From Meandrina meandrites (taxonomy: Eukaryota > Cnidaria > Anthozoa > Scleractinia > Meandrinidae): a stretch of DNA of 64,000 bases. The notes beneath the pieces were generated by a model. It ran no database searches, had not been told where the DNA came from, and was given only the letters and a program-made list of their open reading frames with translations. Shown in pieces: positions 22,628 to 34,332 of this stretch (the stretch's first letter is position 1; every line of letters starts with the position of its first letter). Made by a program: the position numbers and the translations under genes. The DNA lies in contig OY855905.1 in the NCBI GenBank assembly GCA_963693305.1, positions 16,060,237 to 16,124,236 on the forward strand. Direction: 5' to 3'.

Positions 22628-22737
22628 TAGTGATAACTATAAGAGACAGTGGGATGATAAAGATGACGTCATTTGGTGATCCGCAACACCAAGAAAGCTC
22701 CAGGCTTGGGGTCACGCGCTTTGTTTACTTCCAAACC

Positions 22738-22923
22738 ACACACAGAGACGGTGAGGGTTCTGGCGCAGCGAGTAGTACAAAAGCTTCATGATCTCGAACA
22801 AAGCTGTTTTCTCATGAAAGGAGGCGAGTTTGGGAGACGAGGTTCGTGAGAAAACAGCTTTGTTCGAGATCATGAAGCTTTTGTACTACTCGCTGCGCCA
22901 GAACCCTCATCGTCTCTGTGTGT
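22738..22923. repeat. 186-bp terminal palindrome, right end
   Basis: It is the counterpart of 6612-6797. The loop sequence (GGAGGCGAGTTTGGGAGACG) is the reverse complement of the left loop, as expected if the whole TIR was inverted as a unit. Confidence 0.85.
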
Positions 22924-23734
22924 CAGACAGCAAAGAAGTTAAATGGCCTGAGAACATTAGCAACATCTAATCAGCTGAAAAGTTGGAGAGACAGAGACTA
23001 GAGGTGTGAATGCGTCTAAAGATACAGTTCTAGAGAAGGCAATTAAAAAGCACAGTCTGAAATAAAGCAGCTGAAGGTATTTCGTTGTGTGTACAAAATC
23101 TCTATTACATCCTTTTCGGATTGTACTCATTCCGTAGCATTGGTAAGCCATGCTATAACTGTTACTCAGTAACTAGTAGGAAAGCTGTAGAGTACCTAAA
23201 CCCAGGACAAACTGGTTATCCTTGCAACCGACCACTCTTTGCTATATCAAAAAAACAATTCAGTGATTTGAAAAGGGCAGCGCAGGGGAGGATAAGCTGG
23301 TTGTCATGCCTAGTGGAATACAACATGTGTATGTCAGTAGAGCTGGTAGCAGTTGTTAGCTATGCAAGTTCAGCAGTTATCTTTAATGAAACAAACTAAC
23401 AGGCAAATCAGTTTCCCAAGTCGATAACTGAAATCAGTTGCCATTAGAGCACGTGGAAAGTTGTAGCATTGTGCCTCTAAAGAAATGTGTCAAAGTGTGA
23501 TTGTGTGATGATCACTTTCTGATCTGAGTGCGCCAATACTGCATAATTGGCATAAATTAAAATCCATGCATAAACTAAGTTGTGGTTACCATGGCGATAA
23601 ACTTCTACATTTCTGAATGGCCGCTCCTGGCCCTGCCCATATGCCGGCATATCCAAATCTCATGCAGGAAATCGCTTTTCACATGAAGCTCATTTTAATT
23701 CAGTTTCCATGAAAACGGCATTTCTGTCAAGGTG
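22924..23734. other. Intergenic or intronic sequence, no gene seen
   Basis: The stretch is moderately AT-rich, without clear coding, splice or repeat structure. Confidence 0.4.
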
Positions 23735-23737
23735 GTT

Positions 23738-25170
23738 CTTTAGTCTAAGTAGAGGCGTACGTCAAGGCTGTCCCCTGTCCCCATATCTTTTTATATTATG
23801 TGCTAAAATTCTGGGGCCGGCAAGTTAATCTTGAGACAACAGAGGCTCTCTGGATCGGGTCTTTTAAAAACCGAACAGATAAGCTAGCAATAAAACAAAA
23901 TATCAAATGGACTTATCAGAATGTTAAATCTCTTGGAGCATGGTTTTCAACCATTGAAGAAGAAGCTGCCATGCTAAATAACCAGGAAAAAAAGGAAAAA
24001 ATCTCTAAAATCCTAAGTTGTTGGCAGTTAAGAAGATTAACATTGGTAGGAAAAATAACTGTCATAAAAAGTTTAGCTGCGTCTCAGTTTGTCTATGTTT
24101 TGTCGCCTTTACCGTCCTCACAACCGTATCTAAAAGAAATACATCAAATTTTGTTTTATTTCCGCTATTGGATGGAAAAGGGGACAAAATTAAAAGGAGT
24201 TTGATGTTAAACGAATACAAAGATGGTGGACTAAAAATGTTACATATCCAATCCTTCAACTGCGCTTTGAAAACCAAATGGGTACAGAAGTACCTCGATG
24301 ACAGCAACCATGCAAAATGGAAATCATTTTTTTGACTATTTTATTAAGAAACATGACAGCAAATTACGTCTGACTGGTAACTTAAACCAAGCTGATGTAG
24401 CTGGTTTAAATATTCAAGATACGTTTACTACAGAGGTAATCGAAATTTTGTCAAACCTAAATTATGAAGAAAACCCAACACAAAGAGGAAATTTCCTTAT
24501 AAGGATTGAAAACCAACCCATCTTCTACCGAAATTGGTCCCATGCAGGAGTTAATCAAGTCAGAGACATTCTGTGTTTTTTAAGTTTAACAATTTTAAAT
24601 CTCACTATAAAGTTAAGACCACCTTTCTAACGTACTACGGTGTTGTGTCCGCCCTGACAAAATTGAAAAAGCCTCTCCAGGATCAAGTTACGATGAATTC
24701 CACAAATCAGCCAACTTGTGGTCAAAAGCTAACATCGTCTTCAAACATTTGTAAAGAAGCTTACCAATTAATAGTTAAAAGAATCACTTCAACACCTGCT
24801 AAAAGCCAAAGAAAATGGATAATGGACTGTGAAAACTACCAAAACTCGATAGAATGGGATAAATCGTATATTCTGCCCTCTTTTGCACCAATGAAACTAA
24901 ACTTCAAACCTTCCAATTCAAACTCCTACACAGAAGAATTGCTACAAACAACTTCCTTTATAAAATAGGTGTTTCTCTAACGGACTCCTGTACCTTCTGT
25001 GAAGGAGACACAGAAACTCTGATCCACCTCTTCTGGGAATGTGAGTTTGTTCAAAAGTTTTAGCAAAACGTACAATACTGGTTGATACAGCATCAGGTTA
25101 AGCTGCAAGACTTCTCATTGACCCTACCTACCTGCCTGGGATTAGTCGATGATACTCTTCTTCCCTGAAT
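23738..25170 (+). pseudogene. L1-like LINE fragment with internal deletion
   Basis: It starts with the RT motif GVRQGCPLSPYLFIL (about 23755), then jumps directly to EALWIGSFKNRTDK (about 23845), so the catalytic FADD region was deleted. It continues with LRRLTLVGKITVIKSLA near 24030 and ends with a Cys/His segment (CTFCEGDTETLIHLFWEC near 24990-25045). Frame changes occur near 24150, 24330, 24580 and 24965. It differs clearly from the LINE at 3080-6252 and is an older, inactive remnant lying just upstream of an allantoicase exon. Confidence 0.8.
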
Positions 25171-25461
25171 GATAACCCTGTGATGCTTTCTATGACTAGT
25201 TATCTTGTTACCTCCTCAGCACACGTTTCAGGTCTTTCAGCCAGTTGTTTAAGCAAAAAATTGTTTCTGTGATCGCAATATGTGATGCCATTTTGCTCTG
25301 CATGAGATGAAGGTCATATGTGCCAGTCCAAAATGGCCTCCAAACCCTGAAATTTTGTGGTATTGCAATGGTGTAACCTGGAAACGACATGATAAGTACA
25401 TGTATCCATTCTCCTTCATTAAACGCAATTAATTACCTCACAATCTGTTGTTAAATTGCAG

Positions 25462-25599
25462 ATGCCAGTAGACTTGGCAGCCATGGAGAATGGTGGAACT
25501 GCTGTGGGTTGGAGCAACATGCATTATGGTCATCCTCGTAATCTTATTGCTCCTGGGCCAGCGGCTAATATGGGTGATGGCTGGGAGACTGCACGCAGG
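25462..25599 (+). CDS. ALLC: Allantoicase, internal exon (second-repeat start)
   Basis: The exon is bounded by an acceptor (TTAAATTGCAG, 25451-25461) and a donor (GTAAGA from 25600). Its 46 codons include [20 protein letters not shown], then [20 protein letters not shown] and ARR. In known allantoicases the second repeat holds the matching GFSN...FGHP and [14 protein letters not shown] patterns. The enzyme hydrolyses allantoate to ureidoglycolate and urea in purine breakdown. The exon ends in phase 0, and the next exon (43237) continues exactly with LDRP. Preceding exons are not found in the window and are presumably further left. Confidence 0.92.
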
Positions 25600-26077
25600 G
25601 TAAGATTTTGACTTGCTGAATGTGATCTTGCAACAATTTCATTATTTACCTTCACATTTAAATAGTTTACTGACAATATAACATCCAACAAACAAACAGC
25701 CAGTGTCATTCTGGTTGGTACAGTACTAACTAAATAACAAAACAGAAATGGTCAACAAAATAGTCCCAAAACAGCCACTTTTCCTGTATCAAATTGTGGA
25801 TCAGGCCAGCCAAAAGTAAAGTAAAATAGCTTGCAGGCCAGAGTGAGGTCACTCAGTCCAAGATGATGATAGATGCATGAAAAAAAAACTGTGTGCAGTA
25901 TAACATATTGAACAGGGCAAAGAAGGAACAAAACCACTTGCCTCCTACCCCCCAACCTGGCCCCAGAGATTTTCTTTCTTTTTCCTTCTACTGATGCAAA
26001 AAGGCCAGCACAGGATTTGATTTTTAACACTGAAAAAAGACAAAACCCAGACTGTGATTTCAATCCCAAACCTGGCA

Positions 26078-26140
26078 TTGTATTTGGGTTGAGTTTGTTG
26101 TTGGTTCTTGCCCCAGCTCTGAGGGTTTTATCTTTGCATT
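26078..26140 (+). repeat. SINE fragment
   Basis: GGGTTGAGTTTGTTGTTGGT followed by TCTTGCC...GCTC and AGGGTTTT matches the body of the SINE at 33105-33350. The tRNA-like head is missing. Confidence 0.6.
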
Positions 26141-27748
26141 AATTTTAACTTGATCTGGAATCCAAGGAGCACAGCTTTTTAGGGTCTTTGTCATAGGGTT
26201 TCACTTTCAGGACACTCAGACAACAACATACCAAGTTTACTCATTCTTGTATTTAGGCATCCCTGACTGTTTGATTTACTGCTGCAAATTTTGTGTTGTG
26301 CTTATATATATATGTCTCTCGACCACTTTGTATTTTTCATTTTAATCATAGCAAAGATTTCTGTAGCAATTTCTGTCACAGCTACCCCACGCTCAGTGTC
26401 TGAGCGCAATTTTAACACAAGCAAAAGTTTGAGTTCGTATGTAATATATCAAACATGAGGGAGAGTGTTTCATCACATTTCCAAACACTGGGAAGATAGT
26501 TGAAAATATTACGTGTGTTTGATTTATCTTATCAATCCAAACTAAAACTACAGATAAAATAGAGAAATAGAATCTTTAAAATCAATGCAAGTCAAGGTCA
26601 GATTTCCAAAGCACTGTCACGGTTCTGATTTCCTCATGTTAACTAGATGAATTATTAATGAGTTTGACAAGGAAATTTTATAAACTAATCTAGGAGCTAC
26701 ACTGTCTAAACTGGGAAAATAGGATATTCGTATGCAATTACATGGAGGGATGCAACATTTGTGCTTGGCTTAAACGTCGAGAGCCTGCTACCTGTGAAAA
26801 GAGCTGCCGTGGTATTTGTTGTAACGTCCATCTAACCAGGTTTCAGAGAGACAGCAGGAAGAAAAACTTGGCAAGAAGAAAAACTGGGCCGACAGCATCA
26901 AGGAATCCTTTGAACAAATTGAACTACCCATTGCTACTTCATTTTCTGTACTCTTCCCCCACATATTTTTCTTAGTTTTTCCATTTCTCTCGCAGGCTCA
27001 AGTTGAACAAAGAGAACATACGTGACTGTCACACTATTAATGCCTTTGAATTCGCGCGAACATTGTTTCGCTCGCTGTGAACAGTAAGGGGTGCCATCAT
27101 CTCATTGGCCGTCGGCATATCCTGTTGACAGAGCAAGACAAAGCAAGCCAACGATTTTCTCGCTTGTACGACTATGCGAGACATTTGTCTGGCTTGTTTA
27201 CCGCCAAAAATATAGCGTGAGTGAAGGTGATAAAGTGCAACCCGAGTTTATTAGCTTATGCTGCAGTAACAAGACATTTGTCAGGCTGTTTTATCGGTGA
27301 AATTCTGAGTAAATTAAGGTTAGCCTTAAAACTATCAATGCTATTTTATTTCAAGTTATACGTACATGTAAGCTTACATAAAGTTCAGAGGTGACTACAC
27401 TTAACAGGCACAAAATTTACCACATTATTCAAAAATTAGCAAACAGGAAAATAAATATCTTACCTACACTTTACAAGCATCTAGTACACTCATCTTGTGT
27501 ATATGTACACAAGCTTTCGCTTCCTGACATTAATTGAAGATGGCAGGCAAAATATTCCGCATGATGAGATCAAAAGAATAGTGTTTATGAACAATGTCTC
27601 AACCCTTCTTTTGCCCGAAATTCACGGCCGAGTGTTTGTCCAGCTTTCGCTAACATGTAATTCGTAGCGTGATTGCGTTGACATGTGGCGTCTCTCTGCT
27701 ACTCTGTGCTTTGAATTTTCTTGCAGTGGCCCCCTGTACTGAACATGT

Positions 27749-27869
27749 GGTGTCAGGTAGTGTCGGCCGATCGGCTTGTCACCCCAAGTTGTGTCACCCC
27801 ATCGAAGTTATGTCGCCCCAACATCGAAGTTGTGTCGCCCCAACATCGAAGTTATGTCGCCCCGACATA
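27749..27869. repeat. Left TIR of the MULE
   Basis: It holds four to five degenerate copies of GTTGTGTCGCCCCAACATCGAA. Over about 95 bp it matches the reverse complement of 38755-38849 with scattered mismatches, mainly at the tip. Confidence 0.85.
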
Positions 27870-28418
27870 ACTTAAAACAAGTTTTAAACTTCGTATATGA
27901 AGTAAACGTTAGTAAGGGTCATCGATCGATTAACTCAACGACTTAGAACATGCATGTAACTTATGAGGATAAGGTCTGTAAGAGTCATTGATCGATTGAT
28001 TAACTCAAACGACTTAAAACATGTAACTTTGCTTATGAAGTATTCATCAATCGATTAACTTGATTGACTCGACTTAATTACCTGCATTAACTTTGTGTAT
28101 GAGGATAAGGTTAACTTCAATGACTTTCGAAACGACTTATATGTAACTTTGCCCTTTACGAAGTACAAACATGCTTTTAAAAAAAAAACAATATCAGTTG
28201 GCTTGAAGGCCAGCGTGAGCTCAATCAAACACTACCCAGGCCAACTCGGCAGTTGGACCACGCAAACGAGTCTACGTTTATTGAACAGGACTTAATAAAA
28301 TTCTTCAAAAAGAAACACAAACTAAACCCTGCTAATGGGGTCTTTCAATTTAACGGACCTATGAGAAAACAATACAATTTTCTGGCGTGTGGGTGGGCGG
28401 GCTAGTTAAATTTACATA

Positions 28419-28481
28419 TGTGACCCTCCACGGGATTTAGGTTACTTTGGTGTTGACACGCGCACGACACATTCGCACGGT
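28419..28481. repeat. Left TIR of the 8.56-kb element
   Basis: It matches the reverse complement of 36918-36980 with about six differences. Confidence 0.85.
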
Positions 28482-28619
28482 AGGACAAAAGAGACACGGT
28501 TTAACACGGAACAACCGTGTCAGGATATTTCCTCATTAAAATTTTCTTTTGTTTCATACAGCACGTTACAAACAAAGGAATGGACAATTGTGCATGTCAG
28601 TACTTGCAAACCAAAGCTA

Positions 28620-28790
28620 CTGTGCGAGACCGTGCGAATAAAGCACGGTTTTCGTGCGAAAACATACACGCTTTTCGTGCGAAAACACACGCTTATCGTG
28701 TGAAAAACACGCGTACCGTGTCAATAATATTTGCTTACCGTGTCAACACACACTTCCGTGAGAACACGCTTAACGTGCAAAGGGTTGTTT
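28620..28790. repeat. Left subterminal repeats (ACCGTGTCAA-like)
   Basis: About nine degenerate copies are spaced 15-30 bp apart, such as TTTTCGTGCGAAAAC, TACCGTGTCAATA and TTACCGTGTCAAC. Such arrays usually bind the element's own protein. Confidence 0.75.
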
Positions 28791-28799
28791 TCGGTTTCA

Positions 28800-29926
28800 G
28801 ACAGAAGAAAGGAAAATTCTTATCACACTGCCCCCCTTATTGACACTAGATGCCTAATACAGACCATAGTTAGTCCCCTCCACTAACTTATATGTACAGA
28901 CCGACGTTTACGACTTGATCGTTCACGAATTGGAAGCAGTTAAAGCATTTTGCAAGAACATAGGCTAAGTCGTTTTCATGTTGAAGAATATCATCTTCTG
29001 AGATATAAAACATTATATTTTGAACAATATCAGTTTTTCATCGCTGAAACGACCTCCGAAATCCAGCGGCTAATAAAAATAACAATGTGAAATGACCAGA
29101 TTTGGGGTATTGTGGACAAACTGGACCACGATGGATAATTTTGGGTTTTGGACTAACTATGATCAGCAATTAAATGCGACGTTTAAAACCAAATGCCCAA
29201 TTTTTTCTAATTCAAGTCGACTGGAATAAGTATTGTATTCGGCACATATAAAATGCGATGTTTAAACCAGGCCTTATTTGCTGTCATGCCCAGGCTTGCA
29301 TTGATACGTGAAGTCAGAAATCAAAACACTCGCGGAAACATTTCAAAGATTTCCATTAATCAAAGTTTGAAGGGTTTCCGACAACGTTTCGGGCGAACGG
29401 TCACGAAAGTAAACTGGGGATAAAAAAATATTACGCGGCCAAAAGTCCTTAAACTGTTTTAACAACAAAGTCAACAAAGTCTTTTGTAGCTTAAGGATTT
29501 TGTCTCACTAAACCGCCGGAATAAACACTTGCACGTTCTTATTCACACATAAATTTTAATTCATAACATGCGAACTCTGAAGTTAAAAAGAAAAGAACAA
29601 CAACAACAACCAAAGGTAGCCTTTTTCCCTTGGTATAAATGCACCTATCCCAACGCGAAAGGAAAATATTTGTGTATGTGGAAACTTTGAAACTTCAGAG
29701 TTGACTTGTTATTTTAACAATACCGCTATTAAAAAAGGATATTGAAAGGACAACGATGTTTATTTAATACATATAAAGAAGTCAGAGCTAATAATAAAAA
29801 AACATTTTTTAACAGTAACTAGATGACAAGATAACGACTAAAAATCAGGGTTTGTAACACGAGTCTAAAATGCGCCATCGAGCTACCTATTATACATTAA
29901 AACGAAACTAAATCCTTCTTGTGTAA
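28800..29926. other. No gene seen
   Basis: This is AT-rich sequence between the left subterminal repeats and the BEN-like gene, with no recognisable ORF or repeat. Confidence 0.4.
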
Positions 29927-32900
29927 TTAAAACGCTAAATCTTTTTTTAATCTCTGCACTAGTGTTCTTCTTTTTCCTCTGCATTTCGTGTTAATTTTGG
30001 CTTTCACTTGTTCCCACTGTTCCGTAAAGTTCGGTGTTTCAAATTTTCGGCGGAGAACGGTCATTAGCAAATGCATTTTGTTACAGTTTAATTGCTGGAA
30101 TCCCCTTACTCCACCTGTATTGCCATTGGCGAGTTCTTCCTCACTGAAAAGAACGTCGATACAAGCAAGGGCGCATGTGGTCATCTGTTTGCCAAGTCGA
30201 ACGATCCCCTCAATTTTAATGCGTTGCTCTTCCGTGGGGCCACTGAAAGAAGATAGCTGGATGTTAGGCTCAATGGATCTCAGCGGAGCTCGTGGCATGG
30301 ACACCGGTGGGCATAGGCTGCTGGCGGCTGAACAGCAGCTGGAAAGGATGGAAGTCGTTGCTGAGGGGTGAGTCGAGCTGGCAGTTCTTGAAGGTTTGGC
30401 AAGGCCTGATGTGGAGACTCTAGGGTCGGACTCTCGCAGACAACGTCATCGGAGTTCTCTCCCTCTTGACACATGGTTCTGATAGCATCTCCGACAATGC
30501 TACAGAATGTTTCGTCATCATCAAATACATCTTCGATCAGTGCAGAGGATGCTGTTTTTCCTCCATCGTTAAGAGCTTTTTTGAATGCCATCAATTCCTT
30601 CACTACTTTCATGAGGCTCTGGACTTGCTCTTTCAGCTCGTTGAGGATATCAGTGCTGTCTGTTTGTGTCGAAGCGTCAATGGTCTTCACGAACATTCCT
30701 CCATCCGACTGGACACCAACTTCTTTAGTTCGACGTTTCGGCTCTTTCACGAGTTGTAGCGCCTTTCGCTTCTTATTTTGTTCAGCTCTCAAGTCGTCGA
30801 GCATCTGAAGCTAAGATATTTTTGTTCGATTAGCATGGTTGCCGAAAAGTAGCAAAATTCGATACTGAAAATGGTCGTTCAAGATTTTGTCCTGTGGATA
30901 GGTGGGCAAAATCAATACTCACTAGCATGGGTAGTGTAAGGGTCCTTGGGTTATGTCGGACCATTGACATCACTACCCATGCTAGTGAGTATTGATTTGC
31001 CTTTGCCCACCTATCCATGGGACGAAATCTTGAACGACCATTGTTTAATTGTGTCCAATCGGAAAGAGGCTAGGGAATAGCAAATTCCCTTCGGCACAAC
31101 TTTTTGTAGCTACGCATTCGGACGGCTTAAAATTTTTGGTTACCCGTTTTTGTTCGAAGGCTAGCTCTGGGCCGTTTGGATGAATTTTCGATCGAACAAT
31201 ACGAGAAGATTCCTCAAACCTTCCTCTTACATGTTGCTCAGTTTGAAAGCTGTGCGATGGGATTTTGTGGTCGAAAATCGCCTCGGCACTGGAGCTGTTT
31301 GAATTTGGAGCTGTTGGAGTTTCCACCCTTTCGTTATAATTATATATGTAGAAAGCAGCAAACGCAAAATCCTTCAAACCGCTCAAATTCGCAATTTCGA
31401 GCCAAAAGAACCACACCACAAAACTGGTAAGATAAACTTACGTTTACTTAGCATGTAATTTGTTCATATTTTATGTTATTACACGCAATTCTGCGAGCCG
31501 TTCAGTAAATCCTATACATTTGCTATAAAAATGCTAATATACACAAAAATGCTAATGTGCAAACAAACAGTTTGTCCAGGCTCCCTGTGCTTAAACTACT
31601 CGCCGTTGCATTCTATAAGAGCGAATAATCAACGAGGTGTTAAAGCCGAGTTGACTATCACTCATAGAAAACGAGGGCGAGTAGTTTAACTGTCTTGGTA
31701 GAAACTCTAAGGGATTGCGGCTCAAAAACCTATAATTTAACGTACTCTTAGTCTTAAAATCAATAATAATTATCCCTTCAAAGAGCAACACGCACTCGTA
31801 CGATTGTGTACTATTAGTGAAAAGGAAACAGTCAGAGAGCAAATTCGATTTGCGGTTTTCGAACAGAACACGGCTGAGTTTCTACTTATCGCAGATAGAA
31901 CACAATCTCACGCGTGTTGCTCTTTGAAGGTTTGACTGCAAGTTTCGACAAGCTTCCTGTTGGTTCACCCAAAGTTTTATTAATTCCATCTTCTTACGTG
32001 CGGTGTTTAGACTTTATTTCGCAGTTTTAGTCGTTTGCTTTTCGTTATCCTTTTCCAAGTTTTATTCAATTCAAGAACTTGAGAGTCATTCATTTCAAGT
32101 TCCAATCAGTTTAGCCTTTGTAAAACAATCTCAATTATTGCTCAAATCGGTAAACGATATACTCAGTTTTCTTTTCAAGGTTCCGCTTTAATAAATCAGT
32201 TAGTGAATGTTCAAACCAGGAAAGGTAGACCCAGGCACTTTGAGTGTACCGTGTCTCTATTTTAATACAGGCTACAAATGTAATTATTGTAAAAAAGAAT
32301 CTTGATAACTCGAAGCAAGGTAATGCGAAACAGTTCGAGTGAACTAAAGTTTAAGTTATTAGAGATAAACTTAACGGATTGGCTTGGTTAAAGCAAACGA
32401 AAAGTTTCAGTTAACCAGGGTTCCAGTTATCGTGATTCTGTGCTAAAAACCGCCGAACAAAAATGTTTAGTCCTTACCTCATCAGGTTTGCTTTGTTTAC
32501 TTCTCTTGGATGTACTCTCGAGCGTCTCCTCTCCACTACGCTTCGATGGGGCAGGGCGATTCTCTTCCTCAAACAGATGGGCATTGGCTGGGTCATCGAT
32601 GAATAAATTCTCCTCATGTTTGAGACATTCTTTGCTATCTGAAATTTGTGACGCTGATAATTAGTCATGAAACAGAGCAGTCTTCTAATAATTTGTATTA
32701 GTCTCGTTTTTAAATTTTGCCTCACATTACAACACATACAAAAATAAATTCCACAGGAAAGAACCGACAATTGAGACGAGCGTGTCAACTAAATTCAATT
32801 TGTGATCTGTAAACAACATTTACTTACCATTCAAAGCTATGATCGTCGCTGCATAGAACTTGCAGCCGCATCGCACTGTTGCCTCAGCTCCTATCTCTGG

Positions 32901-33030
32901 TCCACTGCCTAAGAATGCTTCGCCTGTTTCTTTGTTCCTCAATTTTTTAACCTCTACGATAGAAGTTGTTTGGTCTGATTTGAAATAAACTAAGCAAAAC
33001 TTGGGAAGAACGTTGGTATGCTTAGTGAAA
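29927..33030 (-). pseudogene. Spliced BEN-domain-like protein gene (three visible exons, frameshifted)
   Basis: Three exons read leftwards: 33030-32828, 32638-32478 and 30804-29927. They have good donors (GTAAGT, GTAAGG) and acceptors (TTTCAG, CTTCAG), and the phases agree. Exon 1 contains VYFKSDQTTSIVEVKKLRN and GSGPEIGAEATVRC. Exon 2 is acidic then basic (LFEEENRPAPSKRSGEE). Exon 3 has a coiled coil (LNELKEQVQSLMKVVKEL) and, after a one-base slip near 30300, a BEN-like end: DVLFSEEELANGNTGG, then FQQLNCNKMHLLMTVLRRKF. BEN domains bind DNA or chromatin proteins. The architecture resembles cnidarian and fish BEN-type proteins. The start exon was not identified. Lying inside the TIR element, it is probably element-borne. 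Confidence 0.68.
30870..31042. mobile_element. Fold-back MITE, 173 bp
   Basis: It is a near-perfect palindrome. AATGGTCGTTCAAGATTTTG at the left is matched by its complement at the right, with long arms through TCAATACTCACTAGCATGGG. It lies in the long intron of the BEN-like gene. Confidence 0.8.
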
Positions 33031-33104
33031 CTGCGCAGAGCATGATTTATGATTGCTTTGATTGTTGTTAGTGATCAAAACTCTTTTTTTGGTCAGTTAC
33101 GGGG

Positions 33105-33350
33105 GAGCGGGGATGGCGCAGTGGGGAGGTCACTCGCCTCCCACCAATGTGGCCCAGGTTCGATTCCCTGACCCGGCGTCATATGTGGGTTGAGTTTGTT
33201 GTTGGTTCTCGTCCTCGCTCCAAGGGTTTTTCTCCGGGGTCTCCGGTTTTCCTCCCTCCGCAAAAATCAACACTGCTAAATTCCAATTCGATCGGGAACA
33301 GTGGACGAAGAGCCACTCTGTGGAAGTGCCACTGCAAATTCCCATTTATT
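33105..33350 (+). repeat. tRNA-derived SINE with A and B boxes
   Basis: The head GATGGCGCAGTGGGGAGGTC resembles an A-box region, and GGTTCGATTCCC near 33158 is a textbook B-box. The body contains GAGTTTGTTGTTGGTTCTCG and TTTTTCTCCGGGGTCTCCGG, and the tail is T-rich. It is inserted in the BEN/DUF7869 element upstream of the first visible BEN exon. Confidence 0.85.
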
Positions 33351-34332
33351 TTTTTAATTTTTTTTTTATTTATTTAGTTATATACACAACGGTATGCTAA
33401 TTTGAAGCAAATGAGATAGAGGCGTTTTTTAAAGAACAATGGCTTGTAACTCCACCTCTGATAATATTGAATAGTAAGAACAATTAACTTTAATTAGGGT
33501 GCGTGCTGCCATGGAAAACAATACTCTTTTGTTCGCTTAGGCGCGTTTACAACTTGTGCAAGTAGGCTGAAGATTTAAAGAACTTTAACGTTTCGCCTTA
33601 TAATGTAAATGCAGATTTTCACTTATCTGACTGGAGCTTTAAGAGAGCTTTAAAATGAGATGTTGAAATACTTCTGACGACCACTATAAGCCAAGATAAA
33701 ACTTTTTTTTCATCATTATGTTTATCTGATGCATTTAACAAGAGTTTCATACATGCACCAAAAAAAATAACAAACAAAAGACAAAACGGAAGTACATCTA
33801 ACTCACACCTTGCCGTTTTGTCTCCGGCTCTACAGCTTCTTGAACTCCTCCTCCCTTGAAATCTTTTTGAAATAACTGAACCCCGTCTTATTCTTATAAG
33901 CCGTTTCCCTTTTACGTATTCAGTGCAACTATCCTCAAAAAATATCTGAATGTTACTAGAACGTACGGTAATAGATTCTATAACATTTTACGATATCAAC
34001 TTTTTTCTCTTACCATTCATATCTGATCCCTTTAGTAATTTCTTTTTCTTGCCATTTGTTGCGCGGTAAAAGAAGCAAATAACTAATTTTCTATTTTTTT
34101 TTCTTGTAGAGAGGTTGCGTGCGCATCGTGCAGAGTTTTCAATGACGCAACAGTCGCAAATGCGTAATCGTGTCTTTCTAAACCGTGAGCGCGAGGTTCT
34201 ATCGTGCCGTTTCAATAATGGGTTTATTTACTTTTTACAGACAATAAAAGTGCAAATGGTTTGCTGATCAATAACAATTTTAATACAGTATAATTGAAGG
34301 TAGTCTAGGAAGAGTTGAAAAAAATGTGACAA

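Larger units (their letters stand above)
21048..22701. mobile_element. DNA transposon with mirrored satellite arrays (8-bp target duplication)
   Basis: The target duplication AGGCTTGG lies at 21040-21047 and 22702-22709. The ends share GCTTTCTTGGTGTTGCGGAT as inverted repeats, extending through ATGACGTCATC, ATCCCACTGTCTCTTATAG and the satellite arrays, so most of the element is one imperfect palindrome. The right tip reads GGAGCTTTC from outside in. GGAG tips with 8-bp duplications occur in Merlin-type elements, but no transposase is present to confirm that. The central region (21490-21840) has no ORF. Confidence 0.82.
6612..22923. mobile_element. Polinton/Maverick, decayed, with nested insertions
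   Basis: Inverted repeats face each other at 6612-7017 and 20880-22923; the right one is split by a later insertion. Between them lie remnants typical of Polintons: protein-primed family-B DNA polymerase, two capsid-type proteins, a hydrophobic membrane protein and small accessory genes. An integrase is represented only by a possible C-terminal scrap. I found neither the packaging ATPase nor the cysteine protease. Subtracting the three large insertions (1704, 3355 and 1654 bp) leaves about 9.6 kb, short for this class, so parts have been deleted. No clear 6-bp target duplication is visible: GCAGTC lies on the left and CAGACA on the right. Confidence 0.85.
20880..22923. repeat. Polinton right terminal inverted repeat (interrupted)
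   Basis: The inner part (20880-21047) and outer part (22702-22923) match the left TIR in reverse complement. They are separated by a 1654-bp insertion at 21048-22701, and AGGCTTGG is present on both sides of the insert. Confidence 0.8.

Noticed and set aside
28517..28843. Open frame over the left subterminal repeats of the 8.56-kb element
   Set aside because: The translation merely mirrors the ACCGTGTCAA-type repeats and has no counterpart on the other side; it is not a gene.
33790..33900. Extra upstream exon of the BEN-like gene with donor AAG|GTGTGAG
   Set aside because: A frame can be kept open into the next exon, but the peptide is Arg-rich and unlike a known N-terminus; support is too weak.
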